The notes: generated from the sequence alone by a model not told the origin. Shown: positions 8,922-17,854, counted from the first letter of the stretch. The stretch: 64,000 nucleotides of DNA from Caballeronia sp. dw_19 (GCF_018449515.1 NZ_JAAVUQ010000008.1:186001-250000), one strand, 5' to 3'. Translations and numbers: made by a program.

Positions 8922-9520
8922 GGCTTGTCCCGGTGACTGAATGAAGCGGAGGGATGAATTGCATCCACGAATGTGACGCGTACCCGCCGATCCATCATAG
9001 GCGTTCGACCGGGGCCAAGGCTATCCGAAATGGGTTGGATTGACGCCCGGGCCGACATCTGGCGGTACATGTTTCTTGTCACGTTCTGCTTCGAGCTGGG
9101 CATTTCGATCGATACCGGGCGACAGGCCCGTTTCAAGCCATTTTCGAGATGATTTCCACAAAGTTGTCCACAGAATCTGTGGACAACTTTGCAGATGTTT
9201 AATAATTCGCACTAAACCGCCAGATCGTTGGCGGAATAAGGCTAGGAGCGTGGCGAAAGCCGGCAGGAACGCTGTTATTGCCAGCGGTGGTCAAAAGTTA
9301 TTGACCGAAGACCACATTGCAGGAGAACGCAATGATTGGAGTGCTGCGGGCCGGGATGAGCGAGCGGTCATCTGCGCGCGCCGACATAGAACTTCACATT
9401 CATGCGCGATGAACAACAATATGTTTTCTCAATCGACATTGGTCATCGATAGTGATTTGAATAGACTGCTTCACATCGATGGCGTGAAACGCGCCGTCTC
9501 CAAACAGTCAAGGATTCGTC
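8922..9520. other. Intergenic region with DnaA-box palindrome
   Basis: There are about 600 bases without a convincing gene. The open frames that cross it are not supported by composition or ribosome sites. The notable element is the palindrome at 9160-9190. The promoter of the DUF4148 gene should lie near the right end. Confidence 0.6.
9160..9190. promoter_or_regulatory. Inverted pair of DnaA-box-like 9-mers
   Basis: Perfect 14-base arms around a three-base loop (AAT at 9174-9176). Each arm contains TTGTCCACA (9164-9172 on plus, 9178-9186 on minus), one base from the E. coli box TTATCCACA and identical to the form typical of high-GC bacteria. No T tract follows, so it is not an intrinsic terminator. 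A third weaker relative, ATTTCCACA, sits at 9152-9160. Confidence 0.5.
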
Positions 9521-9808
9521 ATGAAACGCGCGCTTATCGGAAGTTTGTTTATCGCCGTAATGGTCTCGTCGGCACCCGTCTTTGCTCAATCCATCGACAC
9601 CGCGCAGCAAAACGCCTACGCGCCGAGAACGCGGGCCGAGGTGAGGGCCGAACTGATCGCCGCACAACAGAGCGGTGAGCTCGACGCGATCCACACGGAA
9701 AGTTATCCCCAGTTGTTGCCCTATCAAGCCGCGCGGTTCGAACGCGTCACATCGGGTGCGGACACGACCGTGACGCAAGCGAACGGGATGCGCGTGAGCG
9801 CGCAATAA
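9521..9808 (+). CDS. DUF4148 secreted small protein
   Basis: Function unknown; 95 residues. A signal peptide (MKRALIGSLFIAVMVSSAPVFAQ) is followed by the DUF4148 core PRTRAEVRAELIAAQQSGELDA and ESYPQLLPYQ. Such proteins are abundant in Burkholderia and probably periplasmic. It is monocistronic; an AGGATTCGTC stretch precedes the ATG. Confidence 0.85.
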   Translation: MKRALIGSLFIAVMVSSAPVFAQSIDTAQQNAYAPRTRAEVRAELIAAQQSGELDAIHTESYPQLLPYQAARFERVTSGADTTVTQANGMRVSAQ

Positions 9809-9921
9809 GCGCAACGGGGGAAGACACAGCAACGCGGCGAATTCGATTGCTGGTGCCGCGTTATGTGTCATCGGCGCACGGTTTAATGTTCAACGTAAAG
9901 AACACAAACGCCCTAGATAGA

Positions 9922-9949
9922 CGTTATGTTCAAAATATTGAACATAACG
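9922..9949. repeat. Perfect AT-rich inverted repeat
   Basis: Two 12-base arms, CGTTATGTTCAA and TTGAACATAACG, flank the loop AATA. It lies between the 3' ends of two convergent genes. It lacks a T run beyond the stem, so it may be an operator or a weak terminator; no family is recognised. Confidence 0.5.
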
Positions 9950-9979
9950 CGACCGAACCGGGTCTTGCGATGTCCGCTA

Positions 9980-10933
9980 TCAGGTCAACACGGCAAGGCA
10001 CACCGTGACCGTGACGAGCGAGATGACCGTGGAAAACAGAATGGCGCTGGACGTCACTGCCGCTTCCCGCCGATAAAACTCCGCCAGCATGAACGGCCCC
10101 GTCCCCGTGGGTAACGCGCTGAGTATGACGGCGGTCTTCGCCCACAACACCGGCAACGCGAACACATGAAACGCCAGCCACCCCGTCAGCAGCGGTTGCG
10201 CAGTGAGCTTGGCCAAGACCAGCATCGTGGTGGTTTTCGCCGCGCCGCCTTCTGACTTCTCGCCGAGGAACAGCCCAAGCGCAACGAGCGCGCACGGACT
10301 TGCCGCCGCGCCCAGCAACTTGAGAAACGTGTCCGCACCACCCGAGATAGTGAGCCCCGCTCCGCTGCATAGCCACCCCGCGAACGGCGCGAACAACAAC
10401 GGATTGGTGACCAGCGACCTGACCACCTTGCCAAGCGTGGCGACAAACTTCTTCTCCGTCTGCAGCCCCAGTTCGATCAACACAATAGCCACGGCGAACA
10501 GCACGCACACCGTCATGATCGTGGCAATCACCGCGGGCGCAAGGCTCGCGTGACCGAAGGCAAGCGCGCATAACGGCAAGCCGATGAAACCCGCATTCGG
10601 ATACGCAGCGTTGAGACCGTCGAGGCTGGCATCGGCGAGATGACGTGATTGCTTTAATCGAACCAGCACCGTCAGCAGGAATATCCCGCCCGCTCCCAGA
10701 CCAAACACTGCTATGAACGCAGGCTGATCGAGCGCATGCCACGGCGTGGTCGCCATGATGTCGAAGAGCAACGCGGGCAATGCCAGATAGACCACGAATC
10801 GATTCAGTTCCGACGACGCATTCGGCCCTAGCCGATTAGTCTTGCGACACGCGTAACCCGCGAAGATCAACGCGAACACAGGAAGAATGATTCTCAGAAG
10901 CGGGGTGAAAAGCGATGAGACCAGCGACGACAT
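9980..10933 (-). CDS. AEC-family (auxin efflux carrier-like) permease
   Basis: Inner-membrane transporter of 317 residues with about ten hydrophobic helices. The opening is ILPVFALIFAGYACRKTNRLG, followed by a central GLNAAYPNAGFIGLPLC segment, the conserved N-x-GFIGLP region of the family, and a C-terminal half with FMLAEFYRREAAVTSSAILFST. Members export or exchange malonate, malate or other carboxylates, but the substrate is not predictable here. The ATG at 10933 is preferred over an in-frame TTG at 10948. It has no operon partner; the sequence upstream holds the 11-kb iteron cluster. Confidence 0.85.
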   Translation of the reverse strand: MSSLVSSLFTPLLRIILPVFALIFAGYACRKTNRLGPNASSELNRFVVYLALPALLFDIMATTPWHALDQPAFIAVFGLGAGGIFLLTVLVRLKQSRHLADASLDGLNAAYPNAGFIGLPLCALAFGHASLAPAVIATIMTVCVLFAVAIVLIELGLQTEKKFVATLGKVVRSLVTNPLLFAPFAGWLCSGAGLTISGGADTFLKLLGAAASPCALVALGLFLGEKSEGGAAKTTTMLVLAKLTAQPLLTGWLAFHVFALPVLWAKTAVILSALPTGTGPFMLAEFYRREAAVTSSAILFSTVISLVTVTVCLAVLT

Positions 10934-11007
10934 GAGCAGCGGAGCCAAGTGAACGAGGCCAAGAGCATAGCGGCTGAATCCGCTTGCCGCAGAGCGGACT
11001 TTATAAA

Positions 11008-11496
11008 GGTGAGCGATTTCGGGAGCCGCGCGAGGTGAGTTGCATGACCCGGCAAAAACTCACGCTTAAGGCTTTTTTCAAGTATCGCTAACTAGATCGA
11101 AGAGCTAACCATGCCTCAGCAAGTGCTTGAGGTATACCGCTGTAAGCCTTTATCTATAAGGCTTTCACGGCTTCGCTTCTACATCGGCTTGAGATCTTCA
11201 TTGCGTTTCGTATGGGTGATACGCGACGTGGACTCGACACTCCGCTTGCCCGAGCGTGAAGTGAGTGACGCGATAGGTGAGGTTATACGGGAGAGTGATC
11301 CTTCGATGTTGAGAAAGCACATGAAGTGCTTCGAGCGAGTCTTGCAGCGGACTGCATGCGCCACGTTAAAGTGTTCTCTATCAACGAGTTGCGGCCTGTT
11401 GTTAAAACAGTTGATACGGGTGAAGGTGAGCTTTAAGTGCTTGCTGCCAATGCTTTCCGATGACTTCATCACGCTATAGGTGAGGCTATGCGGGAC
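11008..11496 (+). repeat. Distal cluster of three origin-type iterons in a non-coding locus
   Basis: Full matches to the origin iteron occur at 11008-11025 (spacer CGATTT, CGGGAG), 11276-11293 (GTTATA, CGGGAG) and 11479-11496 (GCTATG, CGGGAC). Half-sites GGTGAG lie at 11034 and 11425. The 625 bases between the permease and lipocalin genes also contain a hairpin (AAGCCTTTAT and ATAAGGCTT, about 11144-11163) and three AAGTGCTT motifs (about 11121, 11325, 11434). A 122-residue open frame spans the cluster but has odd composition and no relatives I recognise. The locus looks like a regulatory site set rather than a gene. Confidence 0.6.
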
Positions 11497-11573
11497 CCGA
11501 AGCAACGGAACGAAGCTTGCTCATACAGCGACGCTTACCGCTTAAATGCCGCTTCAACACAACGAGGACCATC

Positions 11574-12140
11574 ATGAAATTCAAACGATCCGTCACCATC
11601 GGTATGACGGCTTTGCTGGTGATCGGCGGACTGGGGCTGCTGGCCACAAGCACCAAGGCCGGCGGCAAAAAGAGCGGCAACGCGCAGGTGCCCGAGCCTG
11701 CGAAGCCGGTCGATCTCGATCGTTACCTGGGCCAATGGTACGAATTTGCACGCTATGAGAACCGCTTCGAACGCGGCTGCGAAGCGGTCACGGCGAACTA
11801 TGCAAAACGCGACGACGGGCTGGTTTCCATCATCAATTCATGTCGGGACGGCGGAGTGAATGGAGCATTCAGGTCGTCCGAAGGGAAGGCGAAGATCGTG
11901 CCGGAAACGAACAACGCGAAGCTCAAAGTGTCGTTCTTCGGACCGTTCTACGTGGGCGATTACTGGGTGCTCGATCACGCCGATGACTACACATGGTCCA
12001 TCGTCGGCGAACCGAGCGGCAAGTACCTGTGGATCCTGACGCGTGAAGCGAAGCCATCGGCTGAGCAACGCACGGCATTGGTCAATCGCGCACGCTCGCT
12101 CGGCTACGACGTGACCTTGTTGCGGGAGACGCTGCATTGA
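11574..12140 (+). CDS. Lipocalin family protein (Blc-like)
   Basis: Beta-barrel lipid-binding protein of 188 residues. A hydrophobic N-terminus (TIGMTALLVIGGLGLLA) serves as signal or anchor, without a clear lipobox. The first lipocalin motif is DLDRYLGQWYEFARYENRFERGC, and later family segments are KVSFFGPFYVGDYWVLDHADDYTWSIVGEPSGKYLWILTR. Bacterial Blc proteins bind lysophospholipids or fatty acids at the envelope under stress. The ATG at 11574 has GAGGA nine bases upstream. It is transcribed alone. Confidence 0.9.
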   Translation: MKFKRSVTIGMTALLVIGGLGLLATSTKAGGKKSGNAQVPEPAKPVDLDRYLGQWYEFARYENRFERGCEAVTANYAKRDDGLVSIINSCRDGGVNGAFRSSEGKAKIVPETNNAKLKVSFFGPFYVGDYWVLDHADDYTWSIVGEPSGKYLWILTREAKPSAEQRTALVNRARSLGYDVTLLRETLH

Positions 12141-12185
12141 ACCCCGCATTTGAACCCATCACGCGTGAACCTTTTCGAAGCTCAC

Positions 12186-12215
12186 GCGGGAGGTGTTCAA
12201 GCGGGAGGTGTTCAA
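12186..12215 (+). repeat. 15-bp tandem duplication
   Basis: The unit GCGGGAGGTGTTCAA is repeated twice head to tail, between the lipocalin and H-NS-like genes, touching the latter's stop codon. Confidence 0.7.
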
Positions 12216-12505
12216 GCATCAATCAGGAAGCGTTCCTTGTTGCGCCCTGCCAGCCAGGCGGGTGGGCGCCCGCGCCCGCTCCATGTCTCGCCGGTCTTCG
12301 GATTGCGATACTTCGGCGGCAGCGGCGCCTTTCTGGCCGGCTTGCCGCGCCTCGCGGAAAAGCCCAGCTCTTCGGCGGTCAGATCGTAGTCAACGATCTT
12401 GCGCTTGATATCCTCGATCACAACCGCGATTTCCTTCTGCTGCGCAATCGCAACTTCCTTATGCAGTTTTTCGAGTTGGGCGGTCAGTTGCTTGTAGGTG
12501 GCCAT
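12212..12505 (-). CDS. H-NS-family nucleoid protein
   Basis: Small DNA-binding nucleoid protein of 97 residues that silences AT-rich DNA. An N-terminal coiled-coil oligomerisation part (YKQLTAQLEKLHKEVAIAQQ) leads to the C-terminal domain KYRNPKTGETWSGRGRPPAWL, which contains the minor-groove GRGRPP hook of the Burkholderia H-NS/BpH3 type. The start at 12505 matches the common MATYKQL beginning; an upstream ATG at 12565 would add 20 unlikely residues. Monocistronic. Confidence 0.92.
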   Translation of the reverse strand: MATYKQLTAQLEKLHKEVAIAQQKEIAVVIEDIKRKIVDYDLTAEELGFSARRGKPARKAPLPPKYRNPKTGETWSGRGRPPAWLAGRNKERFLIDA

Positions 12506-12585
12506 AAGCTGCTCTCTGGGTTCGGCATGTGCCCGAATTGGAGATGGCGTGATAACGCCAGTCATCGGTTCTTACTCGTCACCGC

Positions 12586-13809
12586 TTAGTCGTCGATGGC
12601 GTCATACAGATGGCGCTCGAACACGGCTGCCATCGGAAAGGGTTCCAGGCTGCGTCGCTGAATCAGCAGGATGCCGATCATGTTTTCCACCGGATCGGCG
12701 AACCAGCTCGTGCCAAACGCACCGGGCCAGCCGAACGAACCCACGGAACGATAACCGAGTGTGCGTTGTTGCGCAGGATCGTCCACGATAGCCAGGCCCA
12801 ATCCAAACCCTTGGCCCGCCCACGCGATCTGGCCGAACGCCGGAATACGGCGCTGATCACGCGACAGAAAATTCGTGCGCATGAGGTCGACCGACCGATG
12901 CGACAGCAGGCGCGGACCGCGCGCGCGTTCATCGGCATCGCCTTGCAGACGGCCGCGGCCGAGCAGCAGGCGCGCGAAACGCAGATAGTCGTCGGCAGTG
13001 GAAACAAGACCGCCGCCGCCGTTTTGAAAACGCCCGGGTTTGGCAAAGCGGCTCGATGCCGGATGATCTTCCACCACGCGTTGTCGCGTAGCGGGATCAA
13101 TGGCATAGGCCACCGACAAGCGCGCGAGTTTTTCGGGCGGCACCACGAAGCCCGTGTCTGCCATTGCCAGCGGCTCGAAGATGCGCGTACGGAAGAACGC
13201 TTCAAGCGACAACCCGCTGATGCGCTGAATCAGCGCGCCGAGGACATCGGTGGAAATGCCGTAGTGCCAGCGCGTGCCGGGTTGGAACATCAGGGGCAGC
13301 TCGGCCACGCGGTTCAGCCATGCGCCAGGATCAACCGATGCATCGACGTCGTTGAAGATATTGCCGTAAGCGCCGGCTAACGCGCCGAACGCGGTGAAGT
13401 GATAGGCGAACCCGGCGCGGTGCGTGAGCAGATCCAGCAACGTGATGGGTACACGGGCGGGTTCTGTACGGTCGAGCGGCGCGGAGGGGTCGGTGAGTAC
13501 CTTGAGGTTGGCCAGTTCGGGCAACCAGCGTGACACCGGGTCATCGAGCGCGATGCGGCCTTCCTCCACCAGCATCAAGGCAGCGACGCTCGTCACGGGT
13601 TTCGTCATGGAAGCAATACGAAACAGCGTGTCGCGTGTCATGGGCGTGAGGGTGTCGCTGTCGCTGTGGCCCAGTGTGTCGACCCGGGCTATTTCGCCAT
13701 GCCGCCAGACCAGGGTGACACAGCCGGCAACGTCACCGGTCTCGACGAACTGCTGCATCGCGGTACGAGTGCGCTGAAGGCGCGTGGTGCTGAATCCCGC
13801 GTCTGACAT
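12586..13809 (-). CDS. Serine hydrolase of the class C beta-lactamase / EstB family
   Basis: A 407-residue penicillin-binding-protein-like hydrolase or esterase. The nucleophile motif S-x-x-K is SMTK in FRIASMTKPVTSVAAL, about residue 68. The second motif is Tyr in HYGISTDVLGALI, and the GW-type C-terminal region is FGWPGAFGTSWFADP. No signal peptide is visible, which favours a cytosolic esterase over a periplasmic beta-lactamase. The ATG at 13809 has AGAGGG eight bases upstream. No co-transcribed neighbour is seen. Confidence 0.85.
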   Translation of the reverse strand: MSDAGFSTTRLQRTRTAMQQFVETGDVAGCVTLVWRHGEIARVDTLGHSDSDTLTPMTRDTLFRIASMTKPVTSVAALMLVEEGRIALDDPVSRWLPELANLKVLTDPSAPLDRTEPARVPITLLDLLTHRAGFAYHFTAFGALAGAYGNIFNDVDASVDPGAWLNRVAELPLMFQPGTRWHYGISTDVLGALIQRISGLSLEAFFRTRIFEPLAMADTGFVVPPEKLARLSVAYAIDPATRQRVVEDHPASSRFAKPGRFQNGGGGLVSTADDYLRFARLLLGRGRLQGDADERARGPRLLSHRSVDLMRTNFLSRDQRRIPAFGQIAWAGQGFGLGLAIVDDPAQQRTLGYRSVGSFGWPGAFGTSWFADPVENMIGILLIQRRSLEPFPMAAVFERHLYDAIDD

Positions 13810-13949
13810 TCAATATCCCTCTTGGTACGCATTTCTCAGCACATCATTTAAGCACGCCTGAAATGGGACTCCAGGGGAAGAGTTACCTCGGGTTGTAACT
13901 CCATGACACAAAACGGGAAAAATCAGACCATCGAAATCTTACACCAGCT

Positions 13950-14168
13950 TTAAACCAGCGAGCAGTTCAATCCGATACTGGCTTCGAGCTGTTCGAGCCT
14001 GTCGTTGACTCGCTGCATGCGGGATTGCTGAGCGGGCACAAGCGCACAGGATGCGACCAAATCAACCCGGTTACGCCAGTAAGACAATGGGATACGGTCA
14101 TCAGCGGAAATTCTTCCGATTACCTGCTCCAGATGGAGAATATCCGTTTCTATTTGCCGGTGATTCAT
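13950..14168 (-). CDS. Small hypothetical protein
   Basis: Not recognised; 72 residues, mainly helical and rich in Leu, Arg and Gln (LHLEQVIGRI, MQRVNDRLEQLEASIG), suggesting a short coiled coil. A TTGGAG Shine-Dalgarno lies at a good distance from the ATG, which supports it as a gene. It is divergent from the LuxR-type regulator. Confidence 0.5.
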   Translation of the reverse strand: MNHRQIETDILHLEQVIGRISADDRIPLSYWRNRVDLVASCALVPAQQSRMQRVNDRLEQLEASIGLNCSLV

Positions 14169-14447
14169 TCACTACTCCAAGGTAGATGTTATTTTTACTT
14201 TTTATGAAACGAATTCGAAGCAACACACGGAACAGATAACCGTTTTCCGGTGTCATAAACTGGATGCCATGAGTTCGAACAATGCGCGGCCCGGGCCGCC
14301 AGAAGGAGGCAGCACAGGCCGTGGAAGGACTTCCTGCAGAGTATCGAAACATGCGGGGTGCTGTATATTCCGCAAATGCGGAACAGTAAAAACGCAATAA
14401 GCCGGCGTTCCGGATCGGCAAATTATCCGCATGACAGGAGGAAATGG

Positions 14448-15521
14448 ATGCTTTTTGAAAGCGACCAATACGATCAGGCTGTCAATGCTATATACGAAAC
14501 GCTTGCGCGTCCTCGCGCGTGGCACGCTGTATGTACTGCGATTGCCGGCTTGATTGGCGCCCGCGCAGTCTGGATAACCGTCAGCAATAAGCAACCTGCT
14601 AATTTGCATTCCGAAAATGTGGGATATCCGGAGAATACGGATTATTACAACACCTCCGGATATCGGCCGGCGGAAGTGGCGAAGAATTCAATTGAATCGT
14701 TTGCGCGCTTCAGATCGGATCAGAAGCGTGCTGATTCCGCGAACATAAGCGCGTCGGGACATATTTCAAACCGGCATATTCTCGATACCAGCGAATTGCT
14801 GATCACGCTGGTCTGCGAGTTTGTATCGGAGGGGGAGGCGCTAACTCAGTCGGAGCCACGCTGGCTCGATCGCCTGATGCCGCATCTTTCGCGCGCTGCA
14901 CAACTTCAGGACGCACATTATTTCGCGACGCCCGAGCTTTTCGCCCGTGTTCCCTTTCTCGATGAATGGCGTCAACCTGCCATGCTCGTCGCACTGAACG
15001 GGAAGGTGCTCCGCTTTAACGACGCAGCCACCCAGATGCTGGGAAGGACCCGGTTGATTCAGGTTGTCGACGGATTGCTTGAATTGCAAGGCGCGGCGCA
15101 ACGGCGGATTCTGGATGAATGCGGCGCGGCGGCAGACATGGCGCCGGTGTATCGAATGCGTCGGCTGACGGAAGAGCCCCACAGGGAGCCTGCGGGTCAA
15201 GACGCGCTATACGTGTTTTATCACCCGGTCGCAATGAGCCGCGGGCATGCCGCGCTGATCACGTTCTATCACCCGGATTCACCGCCTATTGTCGATCCCG
15301 ATCTGCTCGCGAGCGCGTTCGACCTGACGCCGGCGGAGTGCCGCGTGGCCTGTCATATCGCGGAAGGGCGCACGCCCAAGGAGATAGCCGGGAAAATCGG
15401 CGTGCAGCACGACACCGTGCGCAAGCAATTGCAGGCGATCTATCAGAAGACGGCGACCAATCGTCAGGTCGATCTGATTCGCCTGCTGCTCAATCTGCCC
15501 GCGCACCCGGCGCGGAACTAG
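14448..15521 (+). CDS. LuxR-family transcriptional regulator
   Basis: A 357-residue protein with a C-terminal LuxR helix-turn-helix: FDLTPAECRVACHIAEGRTPKEIAGKIGVQHDTVRKQLQAIYQKT, about residues 293-345. The N-terminal two thirds contains a weak PAS-like segment (LVALNGKVLRFNDAATQML) of unknown ligand. The strong AGGAGG at 14436-14441 decides the ATG at 14448 over an upstream in-frame ATG at 14358. No autoinducer synthase is nearby, so it is not obviously a quorum regulator. Confidence 0.88.
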   Translation: MLFESDQYDQAVNAIYETLARPRAWHAVCTAIAGLIGARAVWITVSNKQPANLHSENVGYPENTDYYNTSGYRPAEVAKNSIESFARFRSDQKRADSANISASGHISNRHILDTSELLITLVCEFVSEGEALTQSEPRWLDRLMPHLSRAAQLQDAHYFATPELFARVPFLDEWRQPAMLVALNGKVLRFNDAATQMLGRTRLIQVVDGLLELQGAAQRRILDECGAAADMAPVYRMRRLTEEPHREPAGQDALYVFYHPVAMSRGHAALITFYHPDSPPIVDPDLLASAFDLTPAECRVACHIAEGRTPKEIAGKIGVQHDTVRKQLQAIYQKTATNRQVDLIRLLLNLPAHPARN

Positions 15522-15552
15522 AGCCTTGGCCTGGATGAAACAAGGGCGGGCC

Positions 15553-15819
15553 TTATTTCGCCCTGCACGCGATCAACAGGCTGTTCTGGCCGTTGTCGCT
15601 GCTTTGATCGAGGACGTCGTAACTGCCTGCGCACAACGCACGGGCATTTTCCTGGCAATTACTCCAGCCGCCGTTAGTCGGGCACTGGATCATGCTGGTC
15701 GGGCGGCCATCGGATGAAAAAAGCGGCGGCGCGCTGCTGCACGCAGACAACACCGACACCGCAGCCGCAAGCGGCAACAGCGCCAGAAAACGCGATGCTC
15801 GTACGCTGGAAATCTTCAT
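15553..15819 (-). CDS. Small putative lipoprotein
   Basis: Unrecognised protein of 88 residues. The signal sequence ends in a lipobox (VSVLSAC, Cys at about 27), so the mature form is probably lipid-anchored. The mature part has paired cysteines (MIQCPTNGGWSNCQENARALCAGSYDVLD, with a late ACRAK) that could form disulfides. An AAGGGG Shine-Dalgarno precedes the ATG. Confidence 0.7.
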   Translation of the reverse strand: MKISSVRASRFLALLPLAAAVSVLSACSSAPPLFSSDGRPTSMIQCPTNGGWSNCQENARALCAGSYDVLDQSSDNGQNSLLIACRAK

Positions 15820-15939
15820 CCGGAACCCCTTTTAACGCTGTTTTTATTGATTCCGCGAGTATGCCACGCGGAGCTTTCTGCTTGCCTCCCTGGAGCGCGG
15901 ATCCTGCGCTCTCCGGGCATCTTTCCGGATACGTTCGCG

Positions 15940-16188
15940 CTACTTCTGAAGCCCCCAGATGTCGCTGTCGATCATCTCGACGCGGGCATCGATCTTCGCT
16001 TTTACATCGGCGAGTGCCTGGTTGTAGAAATGCGCGCCAATGATCTTCGATAACTCATCAAGCCATTCCTTCGCCTCGAACTGACCAAGCCGCGCGTCGA
16101 AGCGTTCTTGCGCCAGCCGCTGCAACTGGTCGATGGCCAGCGCCTCGTGCTCGCGGGATAACACCATCTTGTTCGTGTCTTTGCTCAT
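15940..16188 (-). CDS. DUF2164 family protein
   Basis: Function unknown; 82 residues. The family pattern is visible in LQRLAQERFDARLGQFEAKEWLDELSKIIGAHFYNQALADVKAKI, with the typical FYNQ-A-D motif. It lies 16 bases downstream of the sigma-54 regulator stop on the same strand and could be co-transcribed with it. Confidence 0.8.
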   Translation of the reverse strand: MSKDTNKMVLSREHEALAIDQLQRLAQERFDARLGQFEAKEWLDELSKIIGAHFYNQALADVKAKIDARVEMIDSDIWGLQK

Positions 16189-16204
16189 GTTTTTTGCTCG
16201 TGGT

Positions 16205-17641
16205 TCAAACGTCTATGCCTAGTGCAACGATCTTCTTGTACATCGTCGCCCGGCCAATGCCAATCCGCTGCGCCGCCTCGGCCACGCGGCCGCCGCTTGC
16301 ACGCAGGGCTTCCGCGAGGAAACGCTTTTCGAAGCCCGTCATGGCTTCGGCGTAGGACGTCGTATCGGTTTCTTCGGGCATGCCTGCGGATTCCGGCGAC
16401 GCCTCTGTACCCATGAAGGCGCCGAGCGCGCGGGCATCGATATGTTCACTGTCCGACAACATCACCGCGCGCTCCAGCACGTTGCGCAATTCGCGCACGT
16501 TGCCGGGCCACGAATACGCGGCGAGCACGCGCAGTGCGTCGTCGTGGAGCACGAACTGGCCGGCGTGACGCGGGCGGGCATCGGCGGAAAGCTCTTCGAG
16601 CATGGCGTACACCAGCGCCTCGATATCCCCCGCCCGCTCGCGCAACGGCGGCGCGTGAATGGACAGCACGTTCAGCCGATAAAACAAGTCCGCGCGAAAC
16701 CGGCCGCTGGCGACCAGCGCCGGCAAATCCGCCGACGTCGCCGCAATGATCCGGACATCCGTGCGCACGATCCGGTTCGATCCCAGCGGTTCAAACTCCT
16801 TCTCTTGCAACACGCGCAGCAACTTGCCCTGCAGCACGAGCGGCATATCGCCGATTTCATCGAGGAAGAGCGTGCCGCCATCGGCCAGTTCGAACTTGCC
16901 CACACGGCCTTTGCGATCCGCGCCCGTGTACGCGCCCGCCGCCGCGCCGAAAAACTCCACTTCCAGCAAGGTGTCCGGAATCGCCGCGACGTTCACGGTC
17001 ACGAGCGGCCGCGCCGCGCGCGTGGATGCGCCGTGAATCGCGTGCGCCAGCAATTCCTTGCCCGTGCCCGTTTCGCCGGACAGCAGCACGGGCGAATCGA
17101 CTTGCGCCGCGCGTCGCGCCTGGCGCTTGACATCGAGGCTCGCGGCGCTCGTCCCCACGAAACTCGCGAATGTGTATTTGGCGCGCCGCGCCTGCGCGAG
17201 CGATTGCCGTGTCGCGATCAGTTCCTGCTGCACGCGCGAGTAATGCGAAAAGAGCGGCGTGAGGGCCTTCATTTCGTCGAAGAGCGCAAACCCGATTGCG
17301 CCGACCGTCTGGCCGAAATCGTCCTTCAGCGGCAGGCGCGTGACAACCAGCGGCTCGCGATCCGTTTCCAGCAGATCGAGCAGGATCGGCTTGCCCGTTG
17401 TCACGACTTCGCGCATCAGGCTGTTCGGAATCACTGCTTCGCAATCGCGGCCGATCGCCTCTTGCGGGTCCGAAAACCCGAAGCGCGCCGCGTAGCGTTT
17501 GTTGATCCAGACAACCCGCGATTCTTTATCGACGATAAACGTGCCTTCGCTGAAATTCTCGAAGGTCTTGAAAAGCGAATCCATCGCGCGACGCAAAACG
17601 TCGCTGTAATCGACGGGGACATGCGTCCAGTCGTTGTGCAT
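16205..17641 (-). CDS. Sigma-54-dependent activator with PAS domain (HbcR-like)
   Basis: Enhancer-binding protein of 478 residues. A PAS domain (about 18-130, FEGTFIVDKESRVVWINKRYAARFG in parts) precedes an AAA+ domain with Walker A GETGTGKE, the sigma-54 contact loop GAYTGA (the usual GAFTGA with Tyr for Phe), Walker B GGTLFLDEIGDM and the arginine-finger region. A Fis-type helix-turn-helix closes the protein (RVAEAAQRIGIGRATMYKKI). It is divergent from a GntP-type permease and bdhA, the arrangement known for the Pseudomonas hbcR 3-hydroxybutyrate locus. I infer it activates the permease promoter at 17855 through sites at 17659 and 17773. Confidence 0.88.
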   Translation of the reverse strand: MHNDWTHVPVDYSDVLRRAMDSLFKTFENFSEGTFIVDKESRVVWINKRYAARFGFSDPQEAIGRDCEAVIPNSLMREVVTTGKPILLDLLETDREPLVVTRLPLKDDFGQTVGAIGFALFDEMKALTPLFSHYSRVQQELIATRQSLAQARRAKYTFASFVGTSAASLDVKRQARRAAQVDSPVLLSGETGTGKELLAHAIHGASTRAARPLVTVNVAAIPDTLLEVEFFGAAAGAYTGADRKGRVGKFELADGGTLFLDEIGDMPLVLQGKLLRVLQEKEFEPLGSNRIVRTDVRIIAATSADLPALVASGRFRADLFYRLNVLSIHAPPLRERAGDIEALVYAMLEELSADARPRHAGQFVLHDDALRVLAAYSWPGNVRELRNVLERAVMLSDSEHIDARALGAFMGTEASPESAGMPEETDTTSYAEAMTGFEKRFLAEALRASGGRVAEAAQRIGIGRATMYKKIVALGIDV

Positions 17642-17658
17642 CCAGTGTCTCGCGGGGT

Positions 17659-17676
17659 TTTCTCGATATGGAGACA
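17659..17676. promoter_or_regulatory. Activator-site palindrome, copy 1
   Basis: TTTCTC-GATATG-GAGACA is nearly the inverted repeat TGTCTC-N6-GAGACA. It sits 18 bases upstream of the sigma-54 activator start and may serve autoregulation. Confidence 0.55.
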
Positions 17677-17761
17677 GGATATCTCGAAATGTGGAAATCC
17701 AGCAAGATGGCTGTCAAACATTATGTGACCGGCCGTTCGGGCGAGTTTTGCGTCAGCGCGT

Positions 17762-17790
17762 TGTCTCGATTTTGTCTCGATAGGTAGACA
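17762..17790. promoter_or_regulatory. Activator-site palindrome, copy 2, with extra half-site
   Basis: TGTCTC-GATAGG-TAGACA at 17773-17790 is preceded by a further half-site TGTCTCGAT at 17762-17770. It lies about 65-95 bases upstream of the sigma-54 -24 element, a usual enhancer position. Confidence 0.6.
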
Positions 17791-17854
17791 TTATTCAGGA
17801 CGCATGGAGCGCATTGGACCCGTATTCCCTTGCTGGGTAACGCTTCCCGGTCTT

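Noticed and set aside
11111..11479. 122-codon open frame in the 11-kb repeat locus
   Set aside because: No ribosome site, no recognisable domain, and it spans iterons and hairpins; better read as regulatory DNA.
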